NCBI RefSeq assembly: GCF_017303055.1
Contig: NZ_JAEKJT010000008.1
Location: 62,001-126,000, forward strand
DNA length: 64,000 bases
From: Halomonas litopenaei
Lineage (GTDB): Bacteria > Pseudomonadota > Gammaproteobacteria > Pseudomonadales > Halomonadaceae
Direction: 5' to 3'
The notes beneath the pieces are model-generated. The model did not search any database, had not been told where the DNA came from, and saw nothing but the letters and a program-made list of their open reading frames with translations. A program made the translations under genes and the position numbers. This document shows positions 18,954-27,647 of the stretch, one piece after another. The first letter of the stretch is position 1. Every line of letters begins with the position of its first letter.

Positions 18954-19011
18954 CCGTTCTTACCACTCACCCGTCAGCGCTGATGTTTGCCCCCTGGGGC
19001 GCTCAATGTGC

Positions 19012-20376
19012 TTACGCCAGGCGGTCGAGGGTGGTGGCCACGGCGTCGAACAGTCGCTCGAGCTCAGCCTCTGTGGTGCCGAAAGGAGGACCAAACTGCA
19101 GGGTATCGCCGCCAAAGCGCACGTAGAAACCCGCTTCCCACAGGGCCAGATGTGCGTCCCTTGGGCGAATGCTCGGGTCTCCGTCCCTTGGTGCCAGCTG
19201 AATCGCTCCGGCCAGGCCATAGTTGCGGATATCGACCACATGGGGGCGACCCTTCAAGGCATGCAGACGGTCCTCGAATGCGGGGGCGATGGCCCTGACC
19301 TGGCCGGGAAAGTCTTCCCGCTCCAACAGCTCCAGCGACGCCAGGGCCGCGGCACAGGCCACCGGATGTCCGCTGTAGGTGTAGCCATGGGTGAATTCGA
19401 TGGCGTGCTCGGCACCGCCTGCGTGCATGAAGGTGTCGAAGATCTCGCTGGACGCAATCACCGCGCCCATGGGCACCGCACCGTTGGTGATCTGCTTGGC
19501 CACCGTCATCAGGTCTGGCGTCACCCCGAAGGCCTCGGCTCCGGTACGGGCACCGCTGCGCCCGAAGGCGGTGATGACCTCGTCGAAGATCAGCAGGATA
19601 TCGTGGGCCGAGCAGATCTCGCGCAGACGATCCAGATAGCCCTTCGGCGGAACGATGACGCCGGCGGAGCCTGACATCGGTTCGACGATCACCGCCGCGA
19701 TGTTGGAGGCGTCGTGCAGGGCGATCTGCTCGAGCAGGGCGTCGGCCAGCTCTGCCCCGGTGTCGGCCTGGCCGCGGGTGAAGGCCAGTGACGGTTGCAG
19801 GGTATGGGGCAGGTGGCTGGCGTCCATCAGCTGGCCGTAGTGCTTGCGGTTGCCGCCGATCCCGCCAAGGCTGGTGCCGCCGACATTGACCCCGTGGTAG
19901 CCCTTGGCGCGGCCAATCATGCGGGTCTTTTCCGGGCGTCCCTTGAGGCGCCAGTAGGCCTTGGCCATCTTCAACGCGGTATCGGCGGACTCGGAGCCAG
20001 AGTCAGTGAAGAACACATGGTCGAGCCCCTTGGGGGTCAGACTGGCGACCTTTTCCGCCAGCTTGAAGGCCAGCGGGTGGGACACCTGGAAGCTCGGCGC
20101 ATAGTCGAGGCTGCCTAGCTGCTGGGCCACCGCCTGTTGAATCTCGACCCGGTTGTGACCTGCGCCGCAGGTCCAGAGGCCTGACAGGGAATCAAACAGC
20201 CGACGCCCGCGATCGTCGATGAAGTAGCGACCCTCGGCCCCGTGGATCAGCCGAGGGTGAGCGTGGAAGTCCCGGTTGGCGGTGAACGGCATCCAGTAGT
20301 GATGGTTCAGGTCGCTGTTATCCGCTTTCTCTGCGGTGGCGTCGGGGCGAGTCTCCAGAGTGTCGAAGGTCAGCAT
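19012..20376 (-). CDS. bauA: Class III aminotransferase, beta-alanine:pyruvate type
   Basis: This PLP enzyme moves the amino group of an omega- or beta-amino acid to pyruvate. The N-terminal HHYWMPFTANRDFHAHPRL, then SLSGLWTCGAGHNR and DSGSESADTALKMA, are characteristic of omega-amino acid:pyruvate aminotransferases such as P. aeruginosa BauA. GYHGVNVGGTSLGG, the PLP-binding FDEVITAFGRSG and the Schiff-base lysine in MTVAKQITNG follow. The ATG at 20376 with AGGAG upstream gives 454 residues. The product semialdehyde is the substrate of MmsA encoded next. The gene is divergent from a GntR regulator that may control both. The substrate could be beta-alanine, beta-aminoisobutyrate or another beta-amino acid. 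Confidence 0.9.
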   Translation of the reverse strand: MLTFDTLETRPDATAEKADNSDLNHHYWMPFTANRDFHAHPRLIHGAEGRYFIDDRGRRLFDSLSGLWTCGAGHNRVEIQQAVAQQLGSLDYAPSFQVSHPLAFKLAEKVASLTPKGLDHVFFTDSGSESADTALKMAKAYWRLKGRPEKTRMIGRAKGYHGVNVGGTSLGGIGGNRKHYGQLMDASHLPHTLQPSLAFTRGQADTGAELADALLEQIALHDASNIAAVIVEPMSGSAGVIVPPKGYLDRLREICSAHDILLIFDEVITAFGRSGARTGAEAFGVTPDLMTVAKQITNGAVPMGAVIASSEIFDTFMHAGGAEHAIEFTHGYTYSGHPVACAAALASLELLEREDFPGQVRAIAPAFEDRLHALKGRPHVVDIRNYGLAGAIQLAPRDGDPSIRPRDAHLALWEAGFYVRFGGDTLQFGPPFGTTEAELERLFDAVATTLDRLA

Positions 20377-20460
20377 GGTGGGTCTCCTGTCAGCCGCCTG
20401 GGGCCGGGGCCTGGTTGTCATGGCCTGTCGTTGTCGTGGTCTAGCTGTCTTATCTGGTCT

Positions 20461-20500
20461 GTCTTGTCCGGGCTGTCTTGTCCGGGCTGTCTTGTCCGGA
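20461..20500. repeat. Tandem 14-bp repeat
   Basis: GTCTTGTCCGGGCT is repeated from 20461, 20475 and 20489 (the third copy incomplete and changed at its end). It lies between the divergent aminotransferase and GntR genes. Confidence 0.8.
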
Positions 20501-20662
20501 CTGTCTAGGTCAGGCTAAGCGCCGAGCGGTGATAGCCGGATGGTCGTGACATAACGGCAGCATGGCGTCTGTAGAAAGTTGATAAAACACCACTCTGTTT
20601 TCGCTTAGGTAAGTAAATCTAAACGTAATTGGGTCTGCTGGCGTTGGCATAAATTGACTTGA

Positions 20663-20678
20663 CCAATTCGCGCATTGG
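20663..20678. promoter_or_regulatory. Palindrome, candidate GntR operator
   Basis: CCAAT-TCGCGC-ATTGG is an inverted repeat with five-base arms, 28 bases upstream of the regulator start and in the region shared with the aminotransferase gene. Confidence 0.4.
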
Positions 20679-20691
20679 GACTAATCCTTAT

Positions 20692-20707
20692 ATTTATTCG
20701 AATAAAT
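20692..20707. promoter_or_regulatory. Perfect 16-bp palindrome over the GntR start codon
   Basis: ATTTATTCGAATAAAT is an exact palindrome that includes the first two bases of the ATG at 20706. No ribosome-binding sequence precedes the ATG. The site fits an autoregulatory operator; the transcript may be leaderless or nearly so. Confidence 0.55.
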
Positions 20708-21497
20708 GACCGAGATGCCCGTGCCGACTTCTTTTCCCCAGCGCCGTCAGAAGCTCGCCGACCTGATCTGCGAGGACATCAAGCAGAAGATCGTGATGGA
20801 GAACCTGTCGCCAGGGGACCGGCTGCCCAACGAAAAAGCCCTGATGGAGCGCTATGAATGCGCCAAGGGCACGATTCGTGAGGCCCTCAGGGTGCTTGAG
20901 GTGGAGGGGCTGGTAGTGCTGAAGACGGGGCCAGGCGGTGGCGCGATCATCCGAGAAGTGACCATCGACCCGGCCTGCCGCGCCCTGCGCAACTTTCTGC
21001 ACTTTCAGCACGTGGATGGCAGCCAGGTCTATCAGCTGCGTCGGATGGTAGAAGTGGAGGTCGCGGTAGCGGCCATGGATCATCTTGATGAGGCCGGACG
21101 TGAGCGGCTGCGTGACAACATCGCCCACTGCCAGCGGCCCCATGAAGATGAACTGAGCCAGCGCCAGCACCGCATGCTGGAGCTCGAGTTCCACAACATT
21201 CTGGCGGAGTACTGCCCCAATCCGCTGCTGCGTTTCATGAGCACCTTTCTCAACGATCTACTGCGCGACCTGGTGGTGATCAAGAAGGCCTATCGGCCGG
21301 AACGTCATGCCTTTGATGAGTCCAACATTCGCTACCACATCGCCCTGATGGAAGCCTTTGACAACGGTGACCGTGAAGCGGTGCGCCGTCTTATGTTCGA
21401 GCACATGTGTGATGCCGAGCACCACATGTCGGCCCTGGAAGGCGAGATGGCCAACCAGTTTCTGGTGTCGCCCGAGGTGCTGGGCGAAAGCGGCTGA
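20706..21497 (+). CDS. GntR-family regulator, FadR/FCD subgroup
   Basis: The 263-residue protein has an N-terminal winged helix (GDRLPNEKALMERYECAKGTIREALRVLEVEGLV, then a GGAIIRE wing) and an all-helical FCD ligand-binding domain with candidate metal histidines in EFHNIL and HIAL plus a late C-terminal His. FCD regulators usually bind organic acids and act as repressors of the neighbouring operon. The gene lies between the divergent aminotransferase-mmsA genes and the ABC transporter-hydrolase-amidase genes on its own strand, so it is the likely controller of both sides. A perfect palindrome overlaps its start codon. The effector is unknown; a ureido or beta-amino acid is a reasonable guess. 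Confidence 0.88.
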   Translation: MTEMPVPTSFPQRRQKLADLICEDIKQKIVMENLSPGDRLPNEKALMERYECAKGTIREALRVLEVEGLVVLKTGPGGGAIIREVTIDPACRALRNFLHFQHVDGSQVYQLRRMVEVEVAVAAMDHLDEAGRERLRDNIAHCQRPHEDELSQRQHRMLELEFHNILAEYCPNPLLRFMSTFLNDLLRDLVVIKKAYRPERHAFDESNIRYHIALMEAFDNGDREAVRRLMFEHMCDAEHHMSALEGEMANQFLVSPEVLGESG

Positions 21498-21535
21498 TCC
21501 CGTTTAGCCCGATCCGGCGACGGCCCACAGCGACC

Positions 21536-21567
21536 TATAACAACAACAGCGTCCCTTATAACAACAA
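21536..21567 (+). promoter_or_regulatory. Two TATAACAACAA direct repeats 21 bp apart
   Basis: TATAACAACAA occurs at 21536-21546 and 21557-21567, two helical turns apart, 60-90 bases upstream of the binding-protein gene. This could be a regulator site on one face of the helix or a duplicated leader segment. Confidence 0.4.
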
Positions 21568-21628
21568 TGTAGCCACCCACGTCAGCGACCCCTCATCCAC
21601 TCCGATGACGTCGACAAGAGGAATAACA

Positions 21629-22822
21629 ATGACAGTGCGCAAGACACCCCTTCTGCTTTCCGCCCTGGCCCTTGGACTCGTGGCCCAGCCGTTGCTGGCC
21701 CAGGATCAGGAACCACTGACCTTCTACGGCGTGAAGTCGCTGTCTGGCGCCTTCGCCAGCTATGGCAAGTACGCCGAAATGGGGTCTCGCCTGGCAGTGG
21801 AAGAAGCCAGAACGTCCCTGGGACGTGATATCGACTACGTCAGCCTGGACACCGAAGGCAATGCCGGCCGGGCCATCCGCAAGGTGCAGGAAGCCATCAA
21901 CCAGGATGGCGCCCGCTTGTTCAACGGCGCCACCCTATCCTCCACCGCATTGGCGGTAGGCAAGGAAGTGGCTGGCGTCGAGGGGGTGTTCATGACGCCT
22001 GCCGGCGCCGACGAACTGACCGGCACCGAGTGCAACGCCTCCACCTTCCGCTGGTCGGTGCCGACCTACGGCGCCATTCGCGAAACCCTGGTGCCGTTGA
22101 TGGAAGCGCTGCCCGAGGCCAAGCGGTTCTATACCATCACCCCGGAATATGTGTTCGGCGAGGCACTGCTCGACAACGCCAAGGCCGTCTTCGAGGAAGC
22201 CGGTGTCGAGCACGTGGGGAACAGCTATCACTCGCTGCAGGAGCAGGAATTCTCCGGCTACCTGACCAACGCCATGGCGGCCTCTCCTGATGTACTGGTG
22301 CTGCTCAACTTTGGCGCCCAGTCCTCCAACGCCCTGCGCCAGGCACGCAACTTCGGCCTCAATGATCAGATGGATATTCTGATGGTGTGGTCGGCGGGCC
22401 TGGACCAGTTCGAAGAGCTGGGTGCCGCCAATGTCGAAGGCATCTACTTCGGCGCCCAGTACTGGCACGAGGTGGATACACCCTTCAACAACGAGCTGGT
22501 GGCAGCGGTGCGCGACGCCTATGACATCACGCCCACCTATCCGCTGGCAGCGGACTACACCATGACGCGGGTGATGCTGGAGGTCGCCGACCAGAGCGGG
22601 GCCAGCACAGGTCCGGCACTGATCGAAGCCCTGGAGGGGTACACCTATCAAGGGCCGACCGGCGAAGAAACCATCCGAGCGTCTGACCATCAGGTCATCA
22701 AGGATTACTACCTGCTCCAGGGCAAGGCTCAGGACGAGATGGACGATGACGATGACTATGCCGACGTGATCAGCGCCGGCCAGTCCTTTGTCGCCCCCGA
22801 AGATTCGCCCTGCCAGCTGTAA
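21629..22822 (+). CDS. Periplasmic substrate-binding protein of a branched-chain-type ABC transporter
   Basis: The 397-residue protein has a signal peptide (LLLSALALGLVAQPLLAQ) and a LivK-type type I fold, with SLSGAFASYGKYAEMGSRLAVEEA at the start, FNGATLSSTALAVGKE in the first lobe and YTITPEYVFGEALL later. The C-terminal part holds an acidic DEMDDDDDY stretch, probably a surface loop as expected in a salt-tolerant organism. The ATG at 21629 has AGAGGAA upstream. This family binds amino acids, amides and urea-like compounds. The downstream hydrolase and amidase genes point to a ureido or amide compound, but the ligand cannot be read from the sequence. Confidence 0.88.
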   Translation: MTVRKTPLLLSALALGLVAQPLLAQDQEPLTFYGVKSLSGAFASYGKYAEMGSRLAVEEARTSLGRDIDYVSLDTEGNAGRAIRKVQEAINQDGARLFNGATLSSTALAVGKEVAGVEGVFMTPAGADELTGTECNASTFRWSVPTYGAIRETLVPLMEALPEAKRFYTITPEYVFGEALLDNAKAVFEEAGVEHVGNSYHSLQEQEFSGYLTNAMAASPDVLVLLNFGAQSSNALRQARNFGLNDQMDILMVWSAGLDQFEELGAANVEGIYFGAQYWHEVDTPFNNELVAAVRDAYDITPTYPLAADYTMTRVMLEVADQSGASTGPALIEALEGYTYQGPTGEETIRASDHQVIKDYYLLQGKAQDEMDDDDDYADVISAGQSFVAPEDSPCQL

Positions 22823-22879
22823 GGCAGCCCTCGTCCGTCTGCCGGGGGCGCCGCCCTCGGCATTCCAGGAGCCGCGACC

Positions 22880-23740
22880 ATGCTTAATGTCTATCTGTTC
22901 CAGGTCCTTAACGGCCTGGGGCTCGGGATGATCTATTTTCTGATTTCGGTGGGATTGACGCTGATCTTCGGCCTGTTGAACTTCGTCAACTTCGCCCATG
23001 GAGCCTTCTTCCTGGTCGGCTCCTACCTCTGCTACACCCTGGTCAGCCTGACCGGCAACTTCTGGCTGGCCCTGGTGGCGGGACCGCTGTTGGTCGCGCT
23101 GCTGGCCTGGGCGCTGGAGCGTAGCCTGATCCAGCGTATCTACCACTTGCCGCATACCTTTCAGATCCTGGTGACGCTAGGCATCGCCCTGATCATTCAG
23201 GAACTGTCGATCATGATCTGGGGGCCAGTGGGCAAGAGCATTCCCACCCCGGAAGCCCTGCAGGGCGTGGTGCGCATCGGCAACTTTGCCTACCCCTACT
23301 ACCGACTGTTCCTGATCGGCTTCAGTGCCCTGGTTGCCGTCGTGCTGTGGCTGCTGCTGGAGCGGACCCGTTTCGGCGCCCTGGTCCGGGCCGGCAGCGA
23401 GTCCACCGAGATGGTGTCGCTGCTGGGCTCCAACATCTTTCGTCTGTTCTCGGTCACCTTTGCCTTGGGAGTGGGCCTGGCGGGATTGGCCGGGGTGCTG
23501 TCGGCTCCCCTGCGCGGGGCCCATCCGTTCATCGGCCCAGAGGTTCTGGGGCTGGCGTTCGTGGTGGTGGTGATTGGCGGCATGGGCTCCTTCAGTGGTG
23601 CCCTGGTGGCGGGATTGATCGTGGGCGTGGTGCAGAGCCTGATGACCTCGCTGTGGCCACAAGGCGCAAGCCTGATGATCTACGCCGCCATGGCGGTGGT
23701 GATTCTGCTGCGTCCCCACGGACTGTTCGGGAGAGCATGA
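22880..23740 (+). CDS. Branched-chain-type ABC transporter permease (LivH family)
   Basis: The 286-residue integral membrane protein has about eight hydrophobic segments. Family hallmarks are GLGMIYFLISVGLTLIFGLLNFVNFAHGAFF near the N-terminus and VVVIGGMGSFSGALVAGL near the C-terminus. It forms the channel with the LivM-type protein encoded one base downstream. Substrate specificity is set mainly by the binding protein upstream. Confidence 0.9.
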   Translation: MLNVYLFQVLNGLGLGMIYFLISVGLTLIFGLLNFVNFAHGAFFLVGSYLCYTLVSLTGNFWLALVAGPLLVALLAWALERSLIQRIYHLPHTFQILVTLGIALIIQELSIMIWGPVGKSIPTPEALQGVVRIGNFAYPYYRLFLIGFSALVAVVLWLLLERTRFGALVRAGSESTEMVSLLGSNIFRLFSVTFALGVGLAGLAGVLSAPLRGAHPFIGPEVLGLAFVVVVIGGMGSFSGALVAGLIVGVVQSLMTSLWPQGASLMIYAAMAVVILLRPHGLFGRA

Positions 23741-23741
23741 G

Positions 23742-24767
23742 ATGATGACCAAGACTCTGGAACCTACCAGCACCGCCGCGCGCCCAAGCCGGTTCAAGGG
23801 CCGCCTGGGAGCGGGGACGACGTTGGCCATGCTGGCGGTGATGGTGCTGCTGCCGGTGGTGCTGCCGTCGGCGACCCTGGCGACCGAGATTCTGATCTTT
23901 GCCATGGCCGCGCTGGCCTGCAATCTGCTGCTCGGCTTCACCGGTCTGCTGTCCTTTGGCCAGGCCATCTTCTTCGGTGCAGGGGCCTATATCAGTGCCC
24001 TGGCGATGATCCACCTCAATGCCGGGCTGGTCGGTGCCCTGTTGATTGCGGTGGTGGTGGGCGCCGTGCTGGCGCTGGGTGTCGGCATGCTGTGCATCCG
24101 TCGCAAAGGCATCTACTTTGTGATGCTCACCCTGGCCCTGACCCAGATGGCCTACTTCCTGGCCTACACCTTGAGTGACTGGACCGGTGGCGACAACGGC
24201 CTGCTCGACGTGCCACGTCCCCCCCTGGCAGTGGGCGACACCACCCTGATCAGCTTCGACTCACCGCTGGCCTTCTATGCGCTGGTTGCGGTGCTGTTTG
24301 CGGTCATCTACGTGGTGGCACGACGCATCACCGACTCACCCTTCGGCAGCACCCTGCTGGCGATCCGCGAGAACGAACAGCGCGCCTCGGCGCTGGGGTA
24401 TGACACCCGGCTGTTCAAGGTCATGGTGTTCGTGCTGTCCGGGGGAATCACCGCCCTCGCCGGTGCCCTTTACGGCATGCTGCTGAACTTCGTGCCGCTG
24501 TCGAACATCGAGCTGTTGATGTCCGAACAGATCCTGATCATGACCATCATCGGCGGCACCGGCTCGCTGTTCGGCTCACTGCTGGGCGCCGGCGCGATCG
24601 TCTTGCTGGGTGATCTGCTGTCATCGATCTGGCCGCGCTGGATGCTGCTGCTCGGGGTGGCCCTGATCGCGGTGGTGATCTTTATGCGAGGTGGTTTGTG
24701 GGGCGGCCTCTCCAGCCTGCTGGAACGTCGTAGCAAGCGCACCGATGGCAAGGAGGGCGACCAATGA
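23742..24767 (+). CDS. Branched-chain-type ABC transporter permease (LivM family)
   Basis: The 341-residue membrane protein has the family patterns LLLGFTGLLSFGQAIFFGAGAYISAL, LTLALTQMAYFLAYTLSDWTGG and TIIGGTGSLFGSLLGAG. It begins with two Met codons directly after the LivH-type stop and overlaps the next gene by ATGA, so the five transporter genes are one operon. It pairs with the LivH-type permease. Confidence 0.9.
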   Translation: MMTKTLEPTSTAARPSRFKGRLGAGTTLAMLAVMVLLPVVLPSATLATEILIFAMAALACNLLLGFTGLLSFGQAIFFGAGAYISALAMIHLNAGLVGALLIAVVVGAVLALGVGMLCIRRKGIYFVMLTLALTQMAYFLAYTLSDWTGGDNGLLDVPRPPLAVGDTTLISFDSPLAFYALVAVLFAVIYVVARRITDSPFGSTLLAIRENEQRASALGYDTRLFKVMVFVLSGGITALAGALYGMLLNFVPLSNIELLMSEQILIMTIIGGTGSLFGSLLGAGAIVLLGDLLSSIWPRWMLLLGVALIAVVIFMRGGLWGGLSSLLERRSKRTDGKEGDQ

Positions 24768-25540
24768 CCACGCAAACCTCGCGTCCCGGCGCCGACACTC
24801 TGCTGGAAACCCGTGACCTGGTGCTCGCCTACGGGGCCTTCCACGCCGTGGATGGTGTCAACCTGCGTATCGGCAAGGGCAAGATCCATACCGTGATCGG
24901 GCCCAACGGGGCAGGCAAGACCAGCCTGTTCCACTGCCTGACCGGCGAGCGACGTCCCAGCGCTGGCAAGATCCTGCTGGAGGGGAGAGACATCACCCGC
25001 GAGCCAGCCCATGGCCGAGTGGGGCTTGGCATGTCGCGCTCGTTTCAGGTGACCAGCCTGTTTCAGGAGCTGAGCGTGCACGAGAACCTGCGGCTGGCGG
25101 CCCAGGGGGTCGACGGTTGGCGCGCCCTCAATTTCTGGCAACGCCTGAACAAGCGTCGCGAGCACCTGGCTCGAGCGGACGAGATTCTCGAACGCATTGG
25201 TCTGTCAGGCCGTGCCGGGGTGGCCGCGGGCGAGCTGTCCCATGGCCAGCAGCGCATTCTCGAGGTCGGCATGGCGATCTGCCCGCGACCACGCCTGCTG
25301 TTGCTCGATGAGCCGACCTCAGGGATGGGCATCGACGATATCCCCAGCATGACCACGCTGATCGGCGAGCTGGGCCGAGACCACAGCATTCTGTTGATCG
25401 AACACAACATGAGCATCGTGATGTCGATCAGCGACACCATCACCGTCATGAACCGGGGGCAGGTGCTGGTGGAGGGCGACCCCCACAGCGTGCGCAATGA
25501 TGCCCGTGTCAGAGACGCCTATCTGGGAGAAGCCGCCTGA
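24764..25540 (+). CDS. ABC transporter ATP-binding protein (LivG family)
   Basis: The 258-residue ATPase has Walker A GPNGAGKTS, signature LSHGQQRILEVGMAI, Walker B LLLLDEPTSGMG and the switch histidine in LLIEHNMSIV. The extended insertion after Walker A (GRVGLGMSRSFQVTSLFQELSVHENL) is typical of LivG/UrtD proteins. It overlaps both neighbours by four bases or less. The signature has SHGQQ instead of the usual SGGQQ, which is also seen in UrtD-type urea transporter ATPases, so a urea or ureide transporter is a real alternative to amino acid uptake. Confidence 0.9.
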   Translation: MTTQTSRPGADTLLETRDLVLAYGAFHAVDGVNLRIGKGKIHTVIGPNGAGKTSLFHCLTGERRPSAGKILLEGRDITREPAHGRVGLGMSRSFQVTSLFQELSVHENLRLAAQGVDGWRALNFWQRLNKRREHLARADEILERIGLSGRAGVAAGELSHGQQRILEVGMAICPRPRLLLLDEPTSGMGIDDIPSMTTLIGELGRDHSILLIEHNMSIVMSISDTITVMNRGQVLVEGDPHSVRNDARVRDAYLGEAA

Positions 25541-26235
25541 TGCTCGAGTTGACGGATATTCACAGCTATTACGGCAAGAGCCACGTCCTGGAAGGGGTAT
25601 CGCTTACGGTCGGTGAAGGCGAGCTGGTGACGCTGCTGGGACGTAACGGTGCAGGCAAGACCACGACCTTGAAAAGCATCATGGGTCTGGTCGATACGCC
25701 GACCGGCAGCATCAGCCTGCGAGGCACGCCGCTGCTTGGCCAGGCACCGTTCCAGATTGCTCGCCAGGGCGTGGCGCTGGTGCCGGAGCATCGTGGCATC
25801 TTCAGCATTCTCAGCGTCGAAGAGAACCTGCAGATCGCCGTTCGCCGCGGCAGTCGCTGGCAGATGGAAGATATCTTTCGCTGGTTCCCCCGCCTCGAGG
25901 AGCGGCGACGCAATCGCGGCAACGCTCTATCCGGCGGCGAGCAGCAGATGCTGGCGATTGCCCGGGCGCTGCTCAACGATCCCCAGATCCTGCTGCTGGA
26001 CGAGCCCACCGAGGGCCTGGCGCCAGTCATCGTCGACGAGATCGTCAAGATCCTCAAGGCCATTCGCGGCGAGGGACTGTCGGTACTGCTGGTCGAACAG
26101 AATCTGCGGGTCTGCGAAGAGGTGGCCGATCGCCACTACATCCTCGAACAGGGCCAGATCGTCTACACCGGCAGCGCCGATGATTTTCGTGACGATCCCG
26201 CGGTACGTGACCGTTATCTGGCCCTCAGCGCCTGA
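25540..26235 (+). CDS. ABC transporter ATP-binding protein (LivF family)
   Basis: The 231-residue ATPase has Walker A GRNGAGKTTT, signature LSGGEQQMLAIARALL, Walker B LLLLDEPTEGLAP and the EQN loop. The length and the NALSGGEQQM arrangement fit LivF/UrtE. Its ATG overlaps the stop codon of the LivG-type gene by one base. It works as a heterodimer with that protein. Confidence 0.9.
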   Translation: MLELTDIHSYYGKSHVLEGVSLTVGEGELVTLLGRNGAGKTTTLKSIMGLVDTPTGSISLRGTPLLGQAPFQIARQGVALVPEHRGIFSILSVEENLQIAVRRGSRWQMEDIFRWFPRLEERRRNRGNALSGGEQQMLAIARALLNDPQILLLDEPTEGLAPVIVDEIVKILKAIRGEGLSVLLVEQNLRVCEEVADRHYILEQGQIVYTGSADDFRDDPAVRDRYLALSA

Positions 26236-26345
26236 CCTGGCGACGCCCCGGCTGCTGCGTTCGGCTGGGGCCACGCTACGCCCTCAGGACCCAGCGTCAC
26301 CGCTCCCCTGGGGCGCTGAAACAGCACAATGACAAGGATACTCTG

Positions 26346-27647
26346 ATGACAGCAACCGTCACTTCCCCGGCAGCCGCAGCGACTGCCACCCTGGCCTGCG
26401 ATGGCGAGCGCCTGTGGGCCTCACTGATGTCCCTGGCAGAGCTGGGCGCCACTCCCAAGGGCGGCGTCAATCGCCAGGCCCTGACCGAGCTCGACCGCCA
26501 GGCCCGTGACCTGTTTATCGGCTGGTGCCAAGCGGAGGGCATGAGCGTGCGTATCGACGCCATCGGCAACATCGTGGCGCGTCGCGAGGGCAGTGAACCT
26601 GACCTGCCGGCGGTCATGACCGGCAGCCATATTGATACCCAGCCCACCGGTGGCAAGTTCGATGGCTGCTTCGGCGTGCTGGCGGGACTTGAGGTCGTCC
26701 GTACCCTCAATCAGCATGCCATCACCACCCGTGCGCCCATCGACGTGGTCGCCTGGACCAACGAAGAAGGCTGTCGCTTTCCGCCCTGCATGATGGGTTC
26801 CGGAGTCTATGCCGGCCAGCTGGGTCTGGACGACATGCTGTCTCGCCAGGACGACGCTGGCGTCAGCGTGGGCGAGGCCCTGGATGCCATCGGCTATCGT
26901 GGTAGCGATCGGCTGGACCCCTCTGCGGTCAAGGCCTACTTCGAGGCGCATATCGAGCAAGGGCCCCTGCTCGAGGATACCGACACCACCCTGGGAGTGG
27001 TCATCGGTTCACTTGGCCAGAAATGGTTTGACCTGACCCTGACCGGCGTCGAAGCCCACGCCGGACCGACGCCCATGCATCTGCGCAAGGATGCGCTGGT
27101 GGGTGCCGCCGAGATTACCATCGCGATCAACCGCATGGCGCGCGACGCGGCCCCCCACGGGCGCGGTACGGTCGGTGTGATGCAGCCCCATCCCGGGTCG
27201 CGCAACGTCATTCCTGGGCAGGTCAAGATGACCGTCGACCTGCGTCACCTGGACCCGCTGACCCTTGAGACGATGGCGACCCAGCTGGCTGAGGTGGTGC
27301 AGGAGGTCAGCCAGCGTCATGGTCTGGCGGCAGAACTGACGCCCACCGCCGACTTTCCGCCGGAGGCCTTCGACGATAGCTGCATCGAGGCCGTGCGTGC
27401 CGGTGCCAAGGCCCACGGGCTCAGCCATATGGATATCGTCAGTGGCGCGGGCCACGACGCCATCTTCGTGGGACGGGTGGCGCCGGCGGCGATGATTTTT
27501 GTGCCCTGCAAGGATGGTATCAGTCACAACGAAAGCGAGTATGCCAAGCCGGAGGAGCTCAAGGCCGGCTGCGATGTGCTGTTGCACGCCATGCTCGAGA
27601 GTGCCGGTGATGGCAGTGCTGCCGCTGACCAGGGAGGCCAGGCATGA
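26346..27647 (+). CDS. M20-family N-carbamoyl-amino acid hydrolase (beta-ureidopropionase-like)
   Basis: The 433-residue enzyme has the di-metal site of the HyuC/AmaB/allantoate amidohydrolase group: His in GSHIDTQPTGGKFDG, the bridging Asp in that same block, the Glu pair in WTNEEGCRFPP, His in EAHIEQGPLLE and the last His in GISHNESEY. Members remove a carbamoyl group from N-carbamoyl amino acids or beta-ureido acids, giving amino acid, CO2 and ammonia. With the beta-alanine:pyruvate-type aminotransferase and MmsA nearby, a beta-ureido acid is the best guess for the substrate. No dihydropyrimidinase gene is in the window. It overlaps the amidase gene by ATGA. Confidence 0.88.
   Translation: MTATVTSPAAAATATLACDGERLWASLMSLAELGATPKGGVNRQALTELDRQARDLFIGWCQAEGMSVRIDAIGNIVARREGSEPDLPAVMTGSHIDTQPTGGKFDGCFGVLAGLEVVRTLNQHAITTRAPIDVVAWTNEEGCRFPPCMMGSGVYAGQLGLDDMLSRQDDAGVSVGEALDAIGYRGSDRLDPSAVKAYFEAHIEQGPLLEDTDTTLGVVIGSLGQKWFDLTLTGVEAHAGPTPMHLRKDALVGAAEITIAINRMARDAAPHGRGTVGVMQPHPGSRNVIPGQVKMTVDLRHLDPLTLETMATQLAEVVQEVSQRHGLAAELTPTADFPPEAFDDSCIEAVRAGAKAHGLSHMDIVSGAGHDAIFVGRVAPAAMIFVPCKDGISHNESEYAKPEELKAGCDVLLHAMLESAGDGSAAADQGGQA

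Larger units (their letters stand above)
20377..20705. other. Divergent promoter region aminotransferase / GntR
   Basis: About 330 bases with a 14-bp tandem repeat at 20461-20500 and two palindromes (20663-20678 and 20692-20707) close to the regulator start. No gene is seen. Confidence 0.6.
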
